Of a DNA stretch of 64,000 bases, positions 25,401-39,438 are shown piece by piece. Location of the stretch: contig OY987227.1 in the NCBI GenBank assembly GCA_963920705.1, positions 2,489,526 to 2,553,525 of the forward strand, read 5' to 3'. Every line of letters starts with the position of its first letter. The first letter of the stretch is position 1. The position numbers were made by a program, and so were the translations under genes. The stretch is from Odiellus spinosus. Taxonomy: Eukaryota > Arthropoda > Arachnida > Opiliones > Phalangiidae. The notes beneath the pieces are model-generated. The model saw nothing but the letters and a program-made list of their open reading frames with translations, was not told the DNA's origin and ran no database searches.

Positions 25401-25535
25401 TTCCAAATGAAGAATTTAATTTTTTCGGTAAGGTACACTAGGCTCTTGGGCTTCCCTTTAGATCAATTTTTTCGATCTTTTTGATGGGGCTTAGAATTTG
25501 CACCACGCTGATTTTATAGCTTAGACGGTTCTCTT
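19490..25535 (+). repeat. Higher-order block of about 1.2 kb in three copies
   Basis: A run of monomers marked in order by AGCCCCGATTCAACCC, CCTAGACGGTTC, TTGGGCCACCC, AGCATCTAACG and GGCGTAGAATTTGCACC occurs at about 19490-20660, 22605-23775 and 24355-25530 (AGCCCCG at 19704, 22821 and 24571). The offsets, 3117 and 1750 bp, match 16 and 9 monomers. Between the copies lie segments resembling the 14801-19490 block, so the structure is nested. Confidence 0.8.
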
Positions 25536-28500
25536 TAAGAATTTAGCCACTCTTCAATCCTAGCCTTTAACGATAAGTCGCCAGCTCAGTTTTAGTACCA
25601 AATAAATAAATAAATTTTTTCGGTAAGGTACACTTGGCTCTTGGGCTTCCCTTTAGATCAATTTTTTTTTATATTTTTGATGGGGCTTAGAATTTGCACC
25701 ACGCTGCTTTTATAGCTTAGACGGTTCTCTTTTAGAATTTAAACACTATTCAGTCCTAGCCTTTAACGATGAGTCGCCAGCTCAGTTTTAGTTCCAAATG
25801 AAGAAATTAATTTTTTCGGTAAGGTACACTAGGCTCTTGGGCTTCCCTTTAGATCAATTTTTTCGATCTTTTTGATGGGGCTTAGAATTTGCACCACGCT
25901 GATTTTATAGCTTAGACGGTTCTCTTTAAGAATTTAGCCACTCTTCAATCCTAGCCTTTAACGATAAGTCGCCAGCTCAGTTTTAGTTCCAAATAAATAT
26001 ATTTTTTCGGTAAGGTACACTAGGCTCTTGGGCTTCCCTTTAGATCAATTTTTTCGATCTTTTTGATGGGGCTTAGAATTTGCACCACGCTGATTTTATA
26101 GCTTAGACGGTTCTCTTTAAGAATTTAGCCACGATTCAACCCTTGCCTTTAACGATAAGTCGCCAGCTCAGTTTTAGTTCCAAATGAAAAAAAAAATTTT
26201 TTTAGCAAGGCGCGCTTGGCTCTTTAATTTCCCTTTAAATCAACTTTTTCGCCCTTTTTGATGGGGCTTAGAATTTCCACAATGCTTATTAAGTAGCTTA
26301 GACGGTTCTCTTTAAGAATTTAGCCACTATTCAATCCTAGCCTTTAACGATAAGTCGCCAGCTCAGTTTTAGTTCCAAATGAAGAAATTAATTTTTTCGG
26401 TAAGGTACACTAGGCTCTTGGGCTTCCCTTTAGATCAATTTTTTCGATATTTTTTATGGGGCTTAGAATTTCACCACGCTGCTTTTATAGCTTAGACGGT
26501 TCTCTTTAAGAATTTAGCCACTATTCAATTCTAGCCTTTAACGATAAGTCGCCAGCTCAGTTTTAGTTCCAAATGAAGAAATTAATTTTTTCGGTAAGGT
26601 ACACTTGGCTCTTGGGCCACCCTTTAGATCAATTTTTTCGATCTTTTTGAAGGGGCTTAGAATTTTCACCACGCTGATTTTATAGCTTAGAAAGTTCTCT
26701 TTAAGAATTTAGCCACTATTCAATCCTATCATCTAACGATAAGTCGCCAGCTTAGTTTTAATTCCAAATAAATAAATTAATTTTTTCGGTAAGGTACACT
26801 AGGCTCTTGGGCTTCCCTTGAGATCAATTTTTTCGATCTTTTTGATGGGGCTTAGAATTTGCATCACGCTTATTTTATAGCTTAGACGGTTCTCTTTAAT
26901 AATTAAACCACTATTCAATCCTAACCTTTAATGATAAGTCGCCAGCTCAGTTTAAGTTCCAAATGAAGAAATTAATTTTTTCGGTATGGTACACTAGGCT
27001 CTTCGGCTTCCCTTTAGATAAATTTTTTCGATATTTTTGATGGGGCGTAGAATTTGCACCACGCTGCTTTTATAGCTTAGATGGTTCTCTTTAAGAATTT
27101 AGCCGCTATTCAATCCTAGCCTTTAACGATAAGTCGCCAGCTCAGTTTTAGTTCCAAATGAAGAATTTAATTTTTTAGGTAAGGTACACTAGGCTCTTGG
27201 GCTTCCCTTTAGATCAATTTTTTCGATCTTTTTGATGGGGCTTAGAATTTGCACCACGCTGATTTTATAGCTTAGACGGTTCTCTTTAAGAATTTAGCCA
27301 CTATTCAATCCTAGCCTTTAACGATGAGTCGCCAGCTAAATTTTAGTTCCAAATGAAGAAATTAATTTTTTCGGTAAGGTACACTAGGCTCTTGGGCTTC
27401 CCTTTAGATCAAATTTTTCGATCTTTTTGATGGGGCTTAGAATTTGCACCACGCTGATTTTATAGCTTAGACGGTTCTCTTTAAGAATTTAGCCACGATT
27501 CAACCCTTGCCTTTAACGATAAGTCGCCAGCTCAGTTTTAGTTCCAAATGAAAAAAAAAAAAATTTTTAGCAAGGCGCGCTTGGCTCTTTAATTTCCCTT
27601 TAAATCAACTTTTTCGCCCTTTTTGATGGGGCTTAGAATTTCCACAATGCTTATTAAGTAGCTTAGACGGTTCTCTTTAAGAATTTAGCCACTATTCAAT
27701 CCTAGCCTTTAACGATAAGTCGCCAGCTCAGTTTTAGTTCCAAATGAAGAAATTAATTTTTTCGGTAAGGTACACTAGGCTCTTGGGCTTCCCTTTAGAT
27801 CAATTTTTTCGATATTTTTTATGGGGCTTAGAATTTCACCACGCTGCTTTTATAGCTTAGACGGTTCTCTTTAAGAATTTAGCCACTATTCAATCCTAGC
27901 CTTTAACGATAAGTCGCCAGCTCAGTTTTAGTTCCAAATGAAGAAATTAGTTTTTTCGGTAAGGTACACTAGGCTCTTGGGCTTCCCTTTAAATCAATTT
28001 TTTCGCTCTTTTTGATGGTGCTTAGAATTTGCACCAGGCTGATTTTATAGCTTAGACGGTTCTCTTTAAGAATTTAGCCACTATTCAATCCTTGCCTTTA
28101 ACGAAAAGTCGCCAGCTCAGTTTTAGTTCCAAATGAAGAAATTAATTTTTTCGGTAAGGTACACTTGGCTCTTGGGCCACCCTTTAGATCAATTTTTTCG
28201 ATCTTTTTGAAGGGGCTTAGAATTTTCACCACGCTGATTTTATAGCTTAGAAAGTTCTCTTTAAGAATTTAGCCACTATTCAATCCTATCATCTAACGAT
28301 AAGTCGCCAGCTTAGTTTTAATTCCAAATAAATAAATTAATTTTTTCGGTAAGGTACACTAGGCTCTTGGGCTTCCCTTGAGATCAATTTTTTCGATCTT
28401 TTTGATGGGGCTTAGAATTTGCACCACGCTTCTTTTATAGCTTAGACGGTTCTCTTTAATAATTAAACCACTATTCAATCCTAGCCTTTAATGATAAGTC

Positions 28501-30300
28501 GCCAGCTCAGTTTTAGTTCCAAATGAAGAAATTAATTTTTTCGGTATGGTACACTAGGCTCTTCGGCTTCCCTTTAGATAAATTTTTTCGATATTTTTGA
28601 TGGGGCTTAGAATTTGCACCACGCTGCTTTTATAGCTTAGATGGTTCTCTTTAAGAATTTAGCCACTATTCAATCCTAGCCTTTAACGATAAGTCGCCAG
28701 CTCAGTTTTAGTTCCAAATAAATTAATTAATTTTTTCGGTAAGGTACACTAGGCTCTTGGGCTTCCCTTTAGATCAATTTTTTCGATCTTTTTGATGGGG
28801 CTTAGAATTTGCACCACGCTGATTTTATAGCTTAGACGGTTCTCTTTAAGAATTTAGCAACTCTTCAATCCTAGCCTTTAACGATAAGTTGCCAGCTCAG
28901 TTTTAGTTCCAAATAAATAAATTAATTTTTTCGGTAAGGTACACTAGGCTCTTGGGCTTCCCTTTAGATCAATTTTTTCGATCTTTTTGATGGGGCTTAG
29001 AATTTGCACCACGCTGATTTTATAGCTTAGACGGTTCTCTTTAAGAATTTAGCCACGATTCAATCCTAGTCTTTAACTATAAGTCGCCATCTCAGTTTTA
29101 GTTCCAAATGAAGAAATTAATTTTTTCGGTAAGGTACACTAGGCTCTTGGGCTTCCCTTTAGATCAATTTTTTCGATCTTTTTGATGGGGCTTAGAATTT
29201 GCACAATGCTTATTTTGTAGCTTAGACGGTTCTCTTTAGGAATTTACCCACGATTCAATCCTAGTCTTTAACTATAAGTCGCCAGCTCAGTTTTAGTTCC
29301 AAATGAAGAAATGAATTTTTTCGGTTAGGTACACTAGGCTCTTGCGCCTGCCTTTAGATCAATTTTTTCGATATTTTTGATGGGGCTTAGAATTTGCACC
29401 ACGCTGCTTTTATAGCTTAGACGGTTCTCTTTTAGAATTTAACCACTATTCAATCCTAGCCTTTAACGATAAGTCGCCAGCTCAGTTTTAGTTCCAAATA
29501 AATAAATAAATTTTTTCGGTAAGGTACACTAGGCTCTTGGGCTTCCCTTTAGATCAATTTTTTCGATCTTTTTGATGGGGCTTAGAATTTGCACCACGCT
29601 GATTTTATAGCTTAGACGGTTCTCTTTAAGAATTTAGCCACTATTCAATCCTAGCCTTTAACGATAAGTCGCCAGCTCAGTTTTAGTTCCAAATGAAGAA
29701 ATTAATTTTTTCGGTCAGGTACACTTGGCTCTTGGGCCACCCTTTAGATCAATTTTTTCGATCTTTTTGAAGGGGCTTAGAATTTTCACCACGCTGATTT
29801 TATAGCTTAGAAAGTTCTCTTTAAGAATTTAGCCACTATTCAATCCTAGCATCTAACGATAAGTCGCCAGCTTAGTTTTAATTCCAAATAAATAAATTAA
29901 TTTTTTCGGTAAGGTACACTAGGCTCTTGGGCTTCCCCTGAGATCAATTTTTTCGATATTTTTGATGGGGCTTAGAATTTGCACCACGCTGCTTTTATAG
30001 CTTAGATGGTTCTCTTTAAGAATTTAGCCACTATTCAATCCTAGCCTTTAACGATAAGTCGCCAGCTCAGTTTTAGTTCCAAATAAATTAATTTTTTCGG
30101 TAAGGTACACTAGGCTCTTGGGCTTCCCTTTTGATCAATTTTTTCGATCTTTTTGATGGGGCTTAGAATTTGCACCACGCTGATTTTATAGCTTAGACGG
30201 TTCTCTTTAAGAATTTAGCCACTCTTCAAACCTAGCCTTTAACGATAAGTCGCCAGCTCAGTTTTAGTTCCAAATGAAGAAATTGATTTTTTCGGTAAGG

Positions 30301-30345
30301 TACACTAGGCTCTTATGCTTCCCTTTTTTATAGCTTAGACGGTTC
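30301..30345 (+). repeat. Truncated monomer junction (recurrent deletion)
   Basis: GCTCTTATGCTTCCC is followed at once by TTTTTATAGCTTAGACG, skipping roughly 65-70 bp of a normal monomer. The same junction occurs near 8671, 10121, 30321, 49955, 54191, 56863 and 57978. A single deletion copied by later amplification explains it best. Confidence 0.85.
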
Positions 30346-31499
30346 TCTTTTAGAATTTAGCCACTATTCAATCCTAACCTTTAACGATAAGTCGCCAGCT
30401 CAGTTTTAGTTCCAAATAAATAAATAAATTTTTTCGGTAAGGTACACTAGACTCTTGGGCTTCCCTTTAGATCAATTTTTTCGATCTTTTTGATGGGGCT
30501 TAGAATTTGCACCATGCTGCTTTTATAGCTTAGACGGTTCTCTTTAAGAATTTAGCCACTATTCAATCCTAGCCTTTAACGATAAGTCGCCAGCTCAGTT
30601 TTAGTTCCAAATGAAGAAATTAGTTTTTTCGGTAAGGTACACTAGGCTCTTGGGCTTCCCTTTAAATAAATTTTTTCGCTCTTTTTGATCGTGCTTAGAA
30701 TTTGCACCAGGCTGATTTTATAGCTTAGACAGTTCTCTTTAAGAATTTAGCCACGATTCAACCCTTGCCTTTAACGGTAAAACGCCAGCTCAGTTTTAGT
30801 TCCAAATGAAAAAATTTATTTTTTAGCAAGGCGCGCTTGGCTCTTTAATTTCCCTTTAAATCAACTTTTTCGCCCTTTTTGATGGGGCTTAGAATTTGCA
30901 CAATGCTTATTTAGTAGCTTAGACGGTTCTCTTTAAGAATTTAGCCACTATTCAATCCTAGCCTTTAACGATAAGTCGCCAGCTCAGTTTTAGTTCCAAA
31001 TAAATAAATAAATTTTTTCGGTAAGGTACACTAGGCTCTTGGGCTTCCCTTTAGATCAATTTTTTTTATATTTTTGATGGGGCTTAGAATTTGCACCACG
31101 CTGCTTTTATACCTTTAAGGTTCTCTTTTAGAATTTAAACACTATTCAGTCCTAGCCTTTAACGATGAGTCGCCAGCTCAGTTTTAGTTCCAAATGAAGA
31201 AATTAATTTTTTCGGTAAGGTACACTAGGCTCTTGGGCTTCCCTTTAGATCAATTTTTTCGATATTTTTGATGGGGCTTAGAATTTTCACCACGCTGCTT
31301 TAATAGCTTAGACGGTTCTCTTTAAGAATTTAGCCACTATTCAATCCTAGCCTTTAACGATAAGTCGCCAGCTCAGTTTTAGTTCCAAATGAAGAAATTA
31401 GTTTTTTCGGTAAGGTACACTAGGCTCTTGGGCTTCCCTTTAAATCAATTTTTTCGCTCTTTTTGATGGTGCTTAGAATTTGCACCAGGCTGATTTTAT

Positions 31500-32950
31500 A
31501 GCTTAGACGGTTCTCTTTAAAAATTTAGCCCCGATTCAACCCTTGCCTTTAACGAAAAGTCACCAGCTCAGTTATAGTTCCAAATGAAAAAAATAATTTT
31601 TTAGCCATTCGCGCTAGGCTCTTTAGTTTCCCTTTAAATAAACTTTTTCGCCCTTTTTGATTGGGCTTAGAATTTGCACCACGCTGATTTTATAGCCTAG
31701 ACGGTTCTCTTTAAGAATTTAGCCACTATTCAATCCTAGCCTTTAACGATAAGTCGCCAGCTCAGTTTTAGTTCCAAATAAATAAATTAATGTTTTCGGT
31801 ATGGTACACTAGGCTCTTGGGCTTCCCTTTAGATCAATTTTTTCGATCTTTTTGATGGGGCTTAGAATTTGCACAATGCTTATTTTGTAGCTTAGACGGT
31901 TCTCTTTAAGAATTTACCCACGATTCAATCCTAGTCTTTAACTATAAGTCGCCATCTCAGTTTTAGTTCCAAATGAAGAAATTAATTTTTTCGGTAAGGT
32001 ACACTAGGCTCTTGGGCTTCCCTTTAGATCAATTTTTTCGATCTTTTTGATGGGGCTTAGAATTTGCACAATGCTTATTTTGTAGCTTAGACGGTTCTCT
32101 TTAGGAATTTAAACACGATTCAATCCTAGTCTTTAACTATAAGTCGCCAGCTCAGTTTTAGTTCCAAATGAAGAAATTAATTTTTTCGGTTAGGTACACA
32201 AGGCTCTTGCGCCTGCCTTTAGATCAACTTTTTCGATATTTTTGATGGGGCTTAGAATTTGCACCACGCTGCTTTTATAGCTTAGACGGTTCTCTTTTTG
32301 AATTTAACCACTATTTAATCCTAGCCTTTAACGATAAGTCGCCAGCTCAGTTTTAGTTCCAAATAAATAAATTAATATTTTCGGTAAGGTACACTAGGCT
32401 CTTGGGCTTCCCTTTAGATCAATTTTTTCGGTCTTTTTGATGGGGCTTAGAATTTGCACCACGCTGATTTTATAGCTTAGACGGTTCTCTTTAAGAATTT
32501 AGCCACTATTCAATCCTAGCCTTTAACGATAAGTCGCCAGCTCAGTTTTAGTTCCAAATGAAGAAATTAATTTTTTCGGTAAGGTACACTTGGCTCTTGG
32601 GCCACCCTTTAGATCAATTTTTTCGATCTTTTTGATGGGGCTTAGAATTTGCACCACGCTGATTTTATAGCTTAGAAGGTTCTCTTTAAGAATTTAGCCA
32701 CTATTCAATCCTAGCATCTAACGATAAGTCGCCAGCTTAGTTTTAATTCCAAATAAATAAATAATTTTTTTCGGTAAGGTACACTAGGCTCTTGGGCTTC
32801 CCTTGAGATCAATTTTTTCGATCTTTTTGATGGGGCTTAGAATTTGCACCACGCTTCTTTTATAGCTTAGACGGTTCTCTTTAATAATTAAACCACTATT
32901 CAATCCTAGCCTTTAATGATAAGTCGCCAGCTCAGTTTTAGTTCCAAATA
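31500..32950 (+). repeat. Satellite segment duplicated about 23.3 kb downstream
   Basis: Rare variants TTAATGTTTTCGGTATGGT, GAATTTAAACACGATTC and TAGGTACACAAGGCTCTTGC (32191 and 55476) recur in the same order at about 54790-56235, offset 23285 bp. Both copies carry near-identical neighbouring monomers. Confidence 0.75.
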
Positions 32951-35900
32951 AATAAATGATTTTTTTTCGGTAAGGTACATTAGGCTCATGGGCTTCCATT
33001 TAGATCAATGTTTTCGATCTTTTTGATGGGGCTTAGAATTTGCACAATGCTTATTTTGTAGCTTATACGGTTCTCTTTAAGAATTTAGCCACGATTCAAT
33101 CCTAGTCTTTAACTATAAGTCGCCATCTCAGTTTTAGTTCCAAATGAAGAAATTAATTTTTTCGGTAAGGTACACTAGGCTCTTGGGCTTCCCTTTAGAT
33201 CAATTTTTTCGACCTTTTTGATGGGGCTTAGAATTTGCACAATGCTTATTTTGTAGCTTAGACGGTTCTCTTTAAGAATCTAGCCACGATTCAATCCTAG
33301 TCTTTAACTTTAAGTCGCCAGCTCAGTTTTCAGTTCCAAATGAAGAAATTAATTTTTTCGGTAAGGTACACTTGGCTCTTGGGCTTCCCTTTAGATCAAT
33401 TTTTTTCGATATTTTTGATGGGGCTTAGAATTTGCACAATGCTTATTTTGTAGCTTAGACGGTTCTCTTTAGGAATTTAGCCACGATTCAATCCTAGTCT
33501 TTAACTATAAGTCGCCAGCTCAGTTTTATTTCCAAATGAAGAAATTAATTTTTTCGGTAAGGTACACTAGGCTCTTGGGTTTCCATTTAGATCAATTTTT
33601 TCGATATATTTGATGGGGCTTAGAATTTGCACAACGCTGATTTTATAGCTTAGACGTTTCTCTTGAAGAATTTAGCCACTATTCAATCCTAGCCTTTAAC
33701 GATAAGTCGCTAGCTCAGTTTTAGTTCCAAATAAATAAATTTTTTCGGTAAGGTACACTAGGCTCTTGGGCTTCCCTTTAGATCAATTTTTTCGATCTTT
33801 TTGATGGGGCTTAGAATTTGCACAATGCTTATTTTGTAGCTTAGACGGTTCTCTTTAAGAATTTACCCACGATTCAATCCTAGTCTTTAACTATAAGTCG
33901 CCATCTCAGTTTTAGTTCCAAATGAAGAAATTAATTTTTTCGGTTAGGTACACTAGGCTCTTGCGCCTGCCTTTAGATCAATTTTTTCGATATTTTTGAT
34001 GGGGCTTAGAATTTGAACGACGCTGCTTTTATAGCTTAGACGGTTCTCTTTTAGAATTTAACCACTATTCAATCCTAGCCTTTAACGATAAGTCGCCAGC
34101 TCAGTTTTAGTTCCAAATAAATAAATTAATTTTTTCGGTAAGGTACACTAGGCTCTTGGGCTTCCCTTTAGATCAATTTTTTCGATCTTTTTGATGGGGC
34201 TTAGAATTTGCACCACGCTGATTTTATAGCTTAGACGGTTCTCTTTAAGAATTTAGCCACTCTTCAATCCTAGCCTTTAACGATAAGTCGCCAGCTCAGT
34301 TTTAGTTCCAAATAAATAAATTAATTTTTTCGGTAAGGTACACTAGGCTCTTGGGCTTCCCTTTAGATCATTTTTTTCGATCTTTTTGATGGGGCTTAGA
34401 ATTTGCATCACGCTGATTTTATAGCTTAGACGGTTCTCTTTAAGAATTTAGCCACTATTCAATCCTCGCCTTTAACGATAAGTCGCCAGCTCAGTTTTAG
34501 TTCCAAATGAAGAAATTAATTTTTTCAGTCAGGTACACTTGGCTCTTGGGCCACCCTTTAGATCAATTTTTTCGATCTTTTTGAAGGGGCTTAGAATTTT
34601 CACCACGCTGATTTTATAGCTTAGAAAGTTCTCTTTAAGAATTTAGCCACTATTCAATCCTAGCATCTAACGATAAGTCGCCAGCTTAGTTTTAATTCCA
34701 AATAAATAAATTAATTTTTTCGGTAAGGTACACTAGGCTCTTCGGCTTCCCTTTAGATAAATTTTTTCGATATTTTTGATGGGGCTTAGAATTTGCACCA
34801 CGCTGCTTTTATAGCTTAGATGGTTCTCTTTAAGAATTTAGCCACTATTCAATCCTAGCCTTTAACGATAAGTCGCCAGCTCAGTTTTAGTTCCAAATAA
34901 ATTAATTAATTTTTTCGGTAAGGTACACTAGGCTCTTGGGCTACCCTTTAGATCATTTTTTTCGATCTTTTTGATGGGGCTTAGAATTTGCACCACGCTG
35001 ATTTTATAGCTTAGACGGTTCTCTTTAAGAATTTAGCCACTCTTCAAACCTAGCCTTTAACGATAAGTCGCCAGCTCAGTTTTAGTTCCAAATAAATAAA
35101 TTAATTTTTTCGGTAAGGTACACTAGGCTCTTGGGCTTCCCTTTAGATCAATTTTTTCGATCTTTTTGATGGGGCTTAGAATTTGCACCACGCTGATTTT
35201 ATAGCTTAGACGGTTCTCTTTAAGAATTTAGCCACTATTCAATCCTAGCCTTTAACGATAAGTCGCCAGCTCAGTTTTAGTTCCAAATGAAGAAATTGAT
35301 TTTTTCGGTAAGGTACACTAGGCTCTTGGGCTTCCCTTTAAATAAATTTTTTCGCTCTTTTTGATCGTGCTTAGAATTTGCACCAGGCTGATTTTATAGC
35401 TTAGACAGTTCTCTTTAAGAATTTAGCCACGATTCAACCCTTGCCTTTAACGGTAAAACGATAGCTCAGTTTTAGTTACAAATGAAAAAATTTATTTTTT
35501 AGCAAGGCGCGCTTGGCTCTTTAATTTCCCTTTAAATCAACTTTTTCGCCCTTTTTGATGGGGCTTAGAATTTGCACAATGCTTATTTTGTAGCTTAGAC
35601 GGTTCTCTTTATGAATTTAGCCACGATTCAATCCTAGTCTTTAACTATAAGTCGCCAGCTCAGTTTTAGTTCCAAATGAAGACATTAATTTTTTCGGTAA
35701 GGTAAACTAGGCTCTTGGGCTTCCCTTTAGATCAATTTTTTCGATATTTTTGATGGGGCTTAGAATTTGCACCACGCTGATTTTATAGCTTAGACGGTTC
35801 TCTTTAAGAATTTAGCCACTATTCAATCCTAGCCTTTAACGATGAGTCGCCAGCTAAATTTTAGTTCCAAATGAAGAAATTAATTTTTTCGGTAAGGTAC

Positions 35901-38900
35901 ACTAGGCTCTTGGGCTTCCCTTTAGATCAAATTTTTCGATCTTTTTGATGGGGCTTAGAATTTGCACCACGCTGATTTTATAGCTTAGACGGTTCTCTTT
36001 AAGAATTTAGCCACGATTCAACCCTTGCCTTTAACGATAAGTCGCCAGCTCAGTTTTAGTTCCAAATGAAAAAAAAAATATTTTTTAGCAAGGCGCGCTT
36101 GGCTCTTTAATTTCCCTTTAAATCAACTTTTTCGCCCTTTTTGAAGGGGCTTAGAATTTCCACAATGCTTATTAAGTAGCTTAGACGGTTCTCTTTAAGA
36201 ATTTAGCCACTATTCAATCCTAGCCTTTAACGATAAGTCGCCAGCTCAGTTTTAGTTCCAAATAAATAAATAAATTTTTTCGGTAAGGTACACTAGGCTC
36301 TTGGGCTTCCCTTTAGATCAATTTTTTTTATATTTTTGATGGGGCTTAGAATTTGCACCACGCTGCTTTTATAGCTTAGACGGTTCTCTTTTAGAATTTA
36401 AACACTATTCAGTCCTAGCCTTTAACGATGAGTCGCCAGCTCAGTTTTAGTTCCAAATGAAGAAATTAATTTTTTCGGTAAGGTACACTAGGCTCTTGGG
36501 CTTCCCTTTAGATCAATTTTTTCGATATTTTTTATGGGGCTTAGAATTTTCACCACGCTGCTTTTATAGCTTAGACGGTTCTCTTTAAGAATTTAGCCAC
36601 TATTCAATCCTAGCCTTTAACGATAAGTCGCCAGCTCAGTTTTAGTTCCAAATGAAGAAATTAGTTTTTTCGGTAAGGTACACTAGGCTCTTGGGCTTCC
36701 CTTTAAATCAATTTTTTCGCTCTTTTTGATGGTGCTTAGAATTTGCACCAGGCTGATTTTATAGCTTAGACGGTTCTCTTTAAAAATTTAGCCCCGATTC
36801 AACCCTTGCCTTTAACGAAAAGTCGCCAGCTCAGTTATAGTTCCAAATGAAAAAAATAATTTTTTAGCCAGGCGCGCTAGGCTCTTTAGTTTCCCTTTAA
36901 ATAAACTTTTTCACCCTTTTTGATTGGGCTTAGAATTTGCACCACGCTGATTTTATAGCCTAGACGGTTCTCTTTAAGAATTTAGCCACTATTTAATCCT
37001 AGCCTTTAACGATAAGTCGCCAGCTCAGTTTTAGTTCCAAATAAATAAATTATTTTTTTCGGTAAGGTACACTTGGCTCTTGGGCCACCCTTTAGATCAA
37101 TTTTTTCGATCTTTTTGATGGGGCTTAGAATTTGCACCACGCTGATTTTATAGCTTAGACGGTTCTCTTTAAGAATTTAGCCACTATTCAATCCTAGCAT
37201 CTAACGATAAGTCGCCAGCTTAGTTTTAATTCCAAATAAATAAATTAATTTTTTCGGTAAGGTACACTAGGCTCTTGGGCTTCCCTTGAGATCAATTTTT
37301 TCGATCTTTTTGATGGGGCTTAGAATTTGCACCACGCTTCTTTTATAGCTTAGACGGTTCTCTTTAATAATTAAACCACTATTCAATCCTAGCCTTTAAT
37401 GATAAGTCGCCAGCTCAGTTTAAGTTCCAAATGAAGAAATTAATTTTTTCGGTATGGTACACTAATCTCTTCGGCTTCCCTTTAGATCAATTTTTTCGAT
37501 CTTTTTGATGGGGCTTAGAATTTGCACCACGCTGATTTTATAGCTTAGACGGTTCTCTTTAAGAATTTAGCCACTCTTCAATCCTAGCCTTTAACGATAA
37601 GTCGCCAGCTCAGTTTTTAGTTCCAAATAAATAAATAAATTTTTTCGGTAAGGTACACTTGGCTCTTGGGCTTCCCTTTAGATCAATTTTTTTTTATATT
37701 TTTGATGGGGCTTAGAATTTGCACCACGCTGCTTTTATAGCTTAGACGGTTCTCTTTTAGAATTTAAACACTATTCAGTCCTAGCCTTTAACGATGAGTC
37801 GCCAGCTCAGTTTTAGTTCCAAATGAAGAAATTAATTTTTTCGGTAAGGTACACTAGGCTCTTGGGCTTCCCTTTAGATCAATTTTTTCGATCTTTTTGA
37901 TGGGGCTTAAAATTTGCACCACGCTGATTTTATAGCTTAGACGGTTCTCTTTAAGAATTTAGCCACTCTTCAATCCTAGCCTTTAACGATAAGTCGCCAG
38001 CTCAGTTTTAGTTCCAAATAAATAAATTAATTTTTTTCGGTATGGTACACTAGGCTCTTCGGCTTCCCTTTAGATAAATTTTTTCGATATTTTTGATGGG
38101 GCTTAGAATTTGCACCACGCTGCTTTTATAGCTTAGATGGTTCTCTTTAAGAATTTAGCCACTCTTCAATCCTAGCCTTTAACGATAAGTCGCCAGCTCA
38201 GTTTTAGTTCCAAATAAATAAATTAATTTTTTCGGTAAGGTACACTAGGCTCTTGGGCTTCCCTTTAGATCAATTTTTTCGATCTTTTTGATGGGGCTTA
38301 GAATTTGCACCACGCTGATTTTATAGCTTAGACGGTTCTCTTTAAGAATTTAGCCACTCTTCAATCCTAGCCTTTAACGATAAGTCGCCAGCTCAGTTTT
38401 AGTTCCAAATAAATAAATTAATTTTTTCGGTAAGGTACACTAGGCTCTTGGGCTTCCCTTTAGATCAATTTTTTCGATCTTTTTGATGGGGCTTAGAATT
38501 TGCACCACGCTGATTTTATAGCTTAGACGGTTCTCTTTAAGAATTTAGCCACTATTCAATCCTAGCCTTTAACGATAAGTCGCCAGCTCAGTTTTAGTTC
38601 CAAATGAAGAAATTAATTTTTTCGGTAAGGTACACTTGGCTCTTGGGCCACCCTTTAGATCAATTTTTTCGATCTTTTTGAAGGGGCTTAGAATTTTCAC
38701 CACGCTGATTTTATAGCTTAGAAAAATCTCTTTAAGAATTTAGCCACTATTCAATCCTATCATCTAACGATAAGTCGCCAGCTTAGTTTTAATTCCAAAT
38801 AAATAAATTAATTTTTTCGGTAAGGTACACTAGGCTCTTGGGCTTCCCTTGAGATCAATTTTTTCGATCTTTTTGATGGGGCTTAGAATTTGCACCACGC

Positions 38901-39438
38901 TTCTTTTATAGCTTAGACGGTTCTCTTTAATAATTAAACCACTATTCAATCCTAGCCTTTAATGATAAGTCGCCAGCTCAGTTTTAGTTCCAAATGAAGA
39001 AATTAATTTTTTCGGTATGGTACACTAGGCTCTTCGGCTTCCCTTTAGATAAATTTTTTCGATATTTTTGATGGGGCTTAGAATTTGCACCACGCTGCTT
39101 TTATAGCTTAGATGGTTCTCTTTAAGAATTTAGCCACTATTCAATCCTAGCCTTTAACGATAAGTCGCCAGCTCAGTTTTAGTTCCAAATAAATAAATAA
39201 ATTTTTTCGGTAAGGTACACTAGGCTCTTGGGCTTCCCTTTAGATCAATTTTTTTTATTTTTTTGATGGGGCTTAGAATTTGCACCACGCTGCTTTTATA
39301 GCTTAGACGGTTCTCTTTTAGAATTTAAACACTATTCAGTCCTAGCCTTTAACGATGAGTCGCCAGCTCAGTTTTAGTTCCAAATGAAGAAATTAATTTT
39401 TTCGGTAAGGTACACTAGGCTCTTGGGCTTCCCTTTAG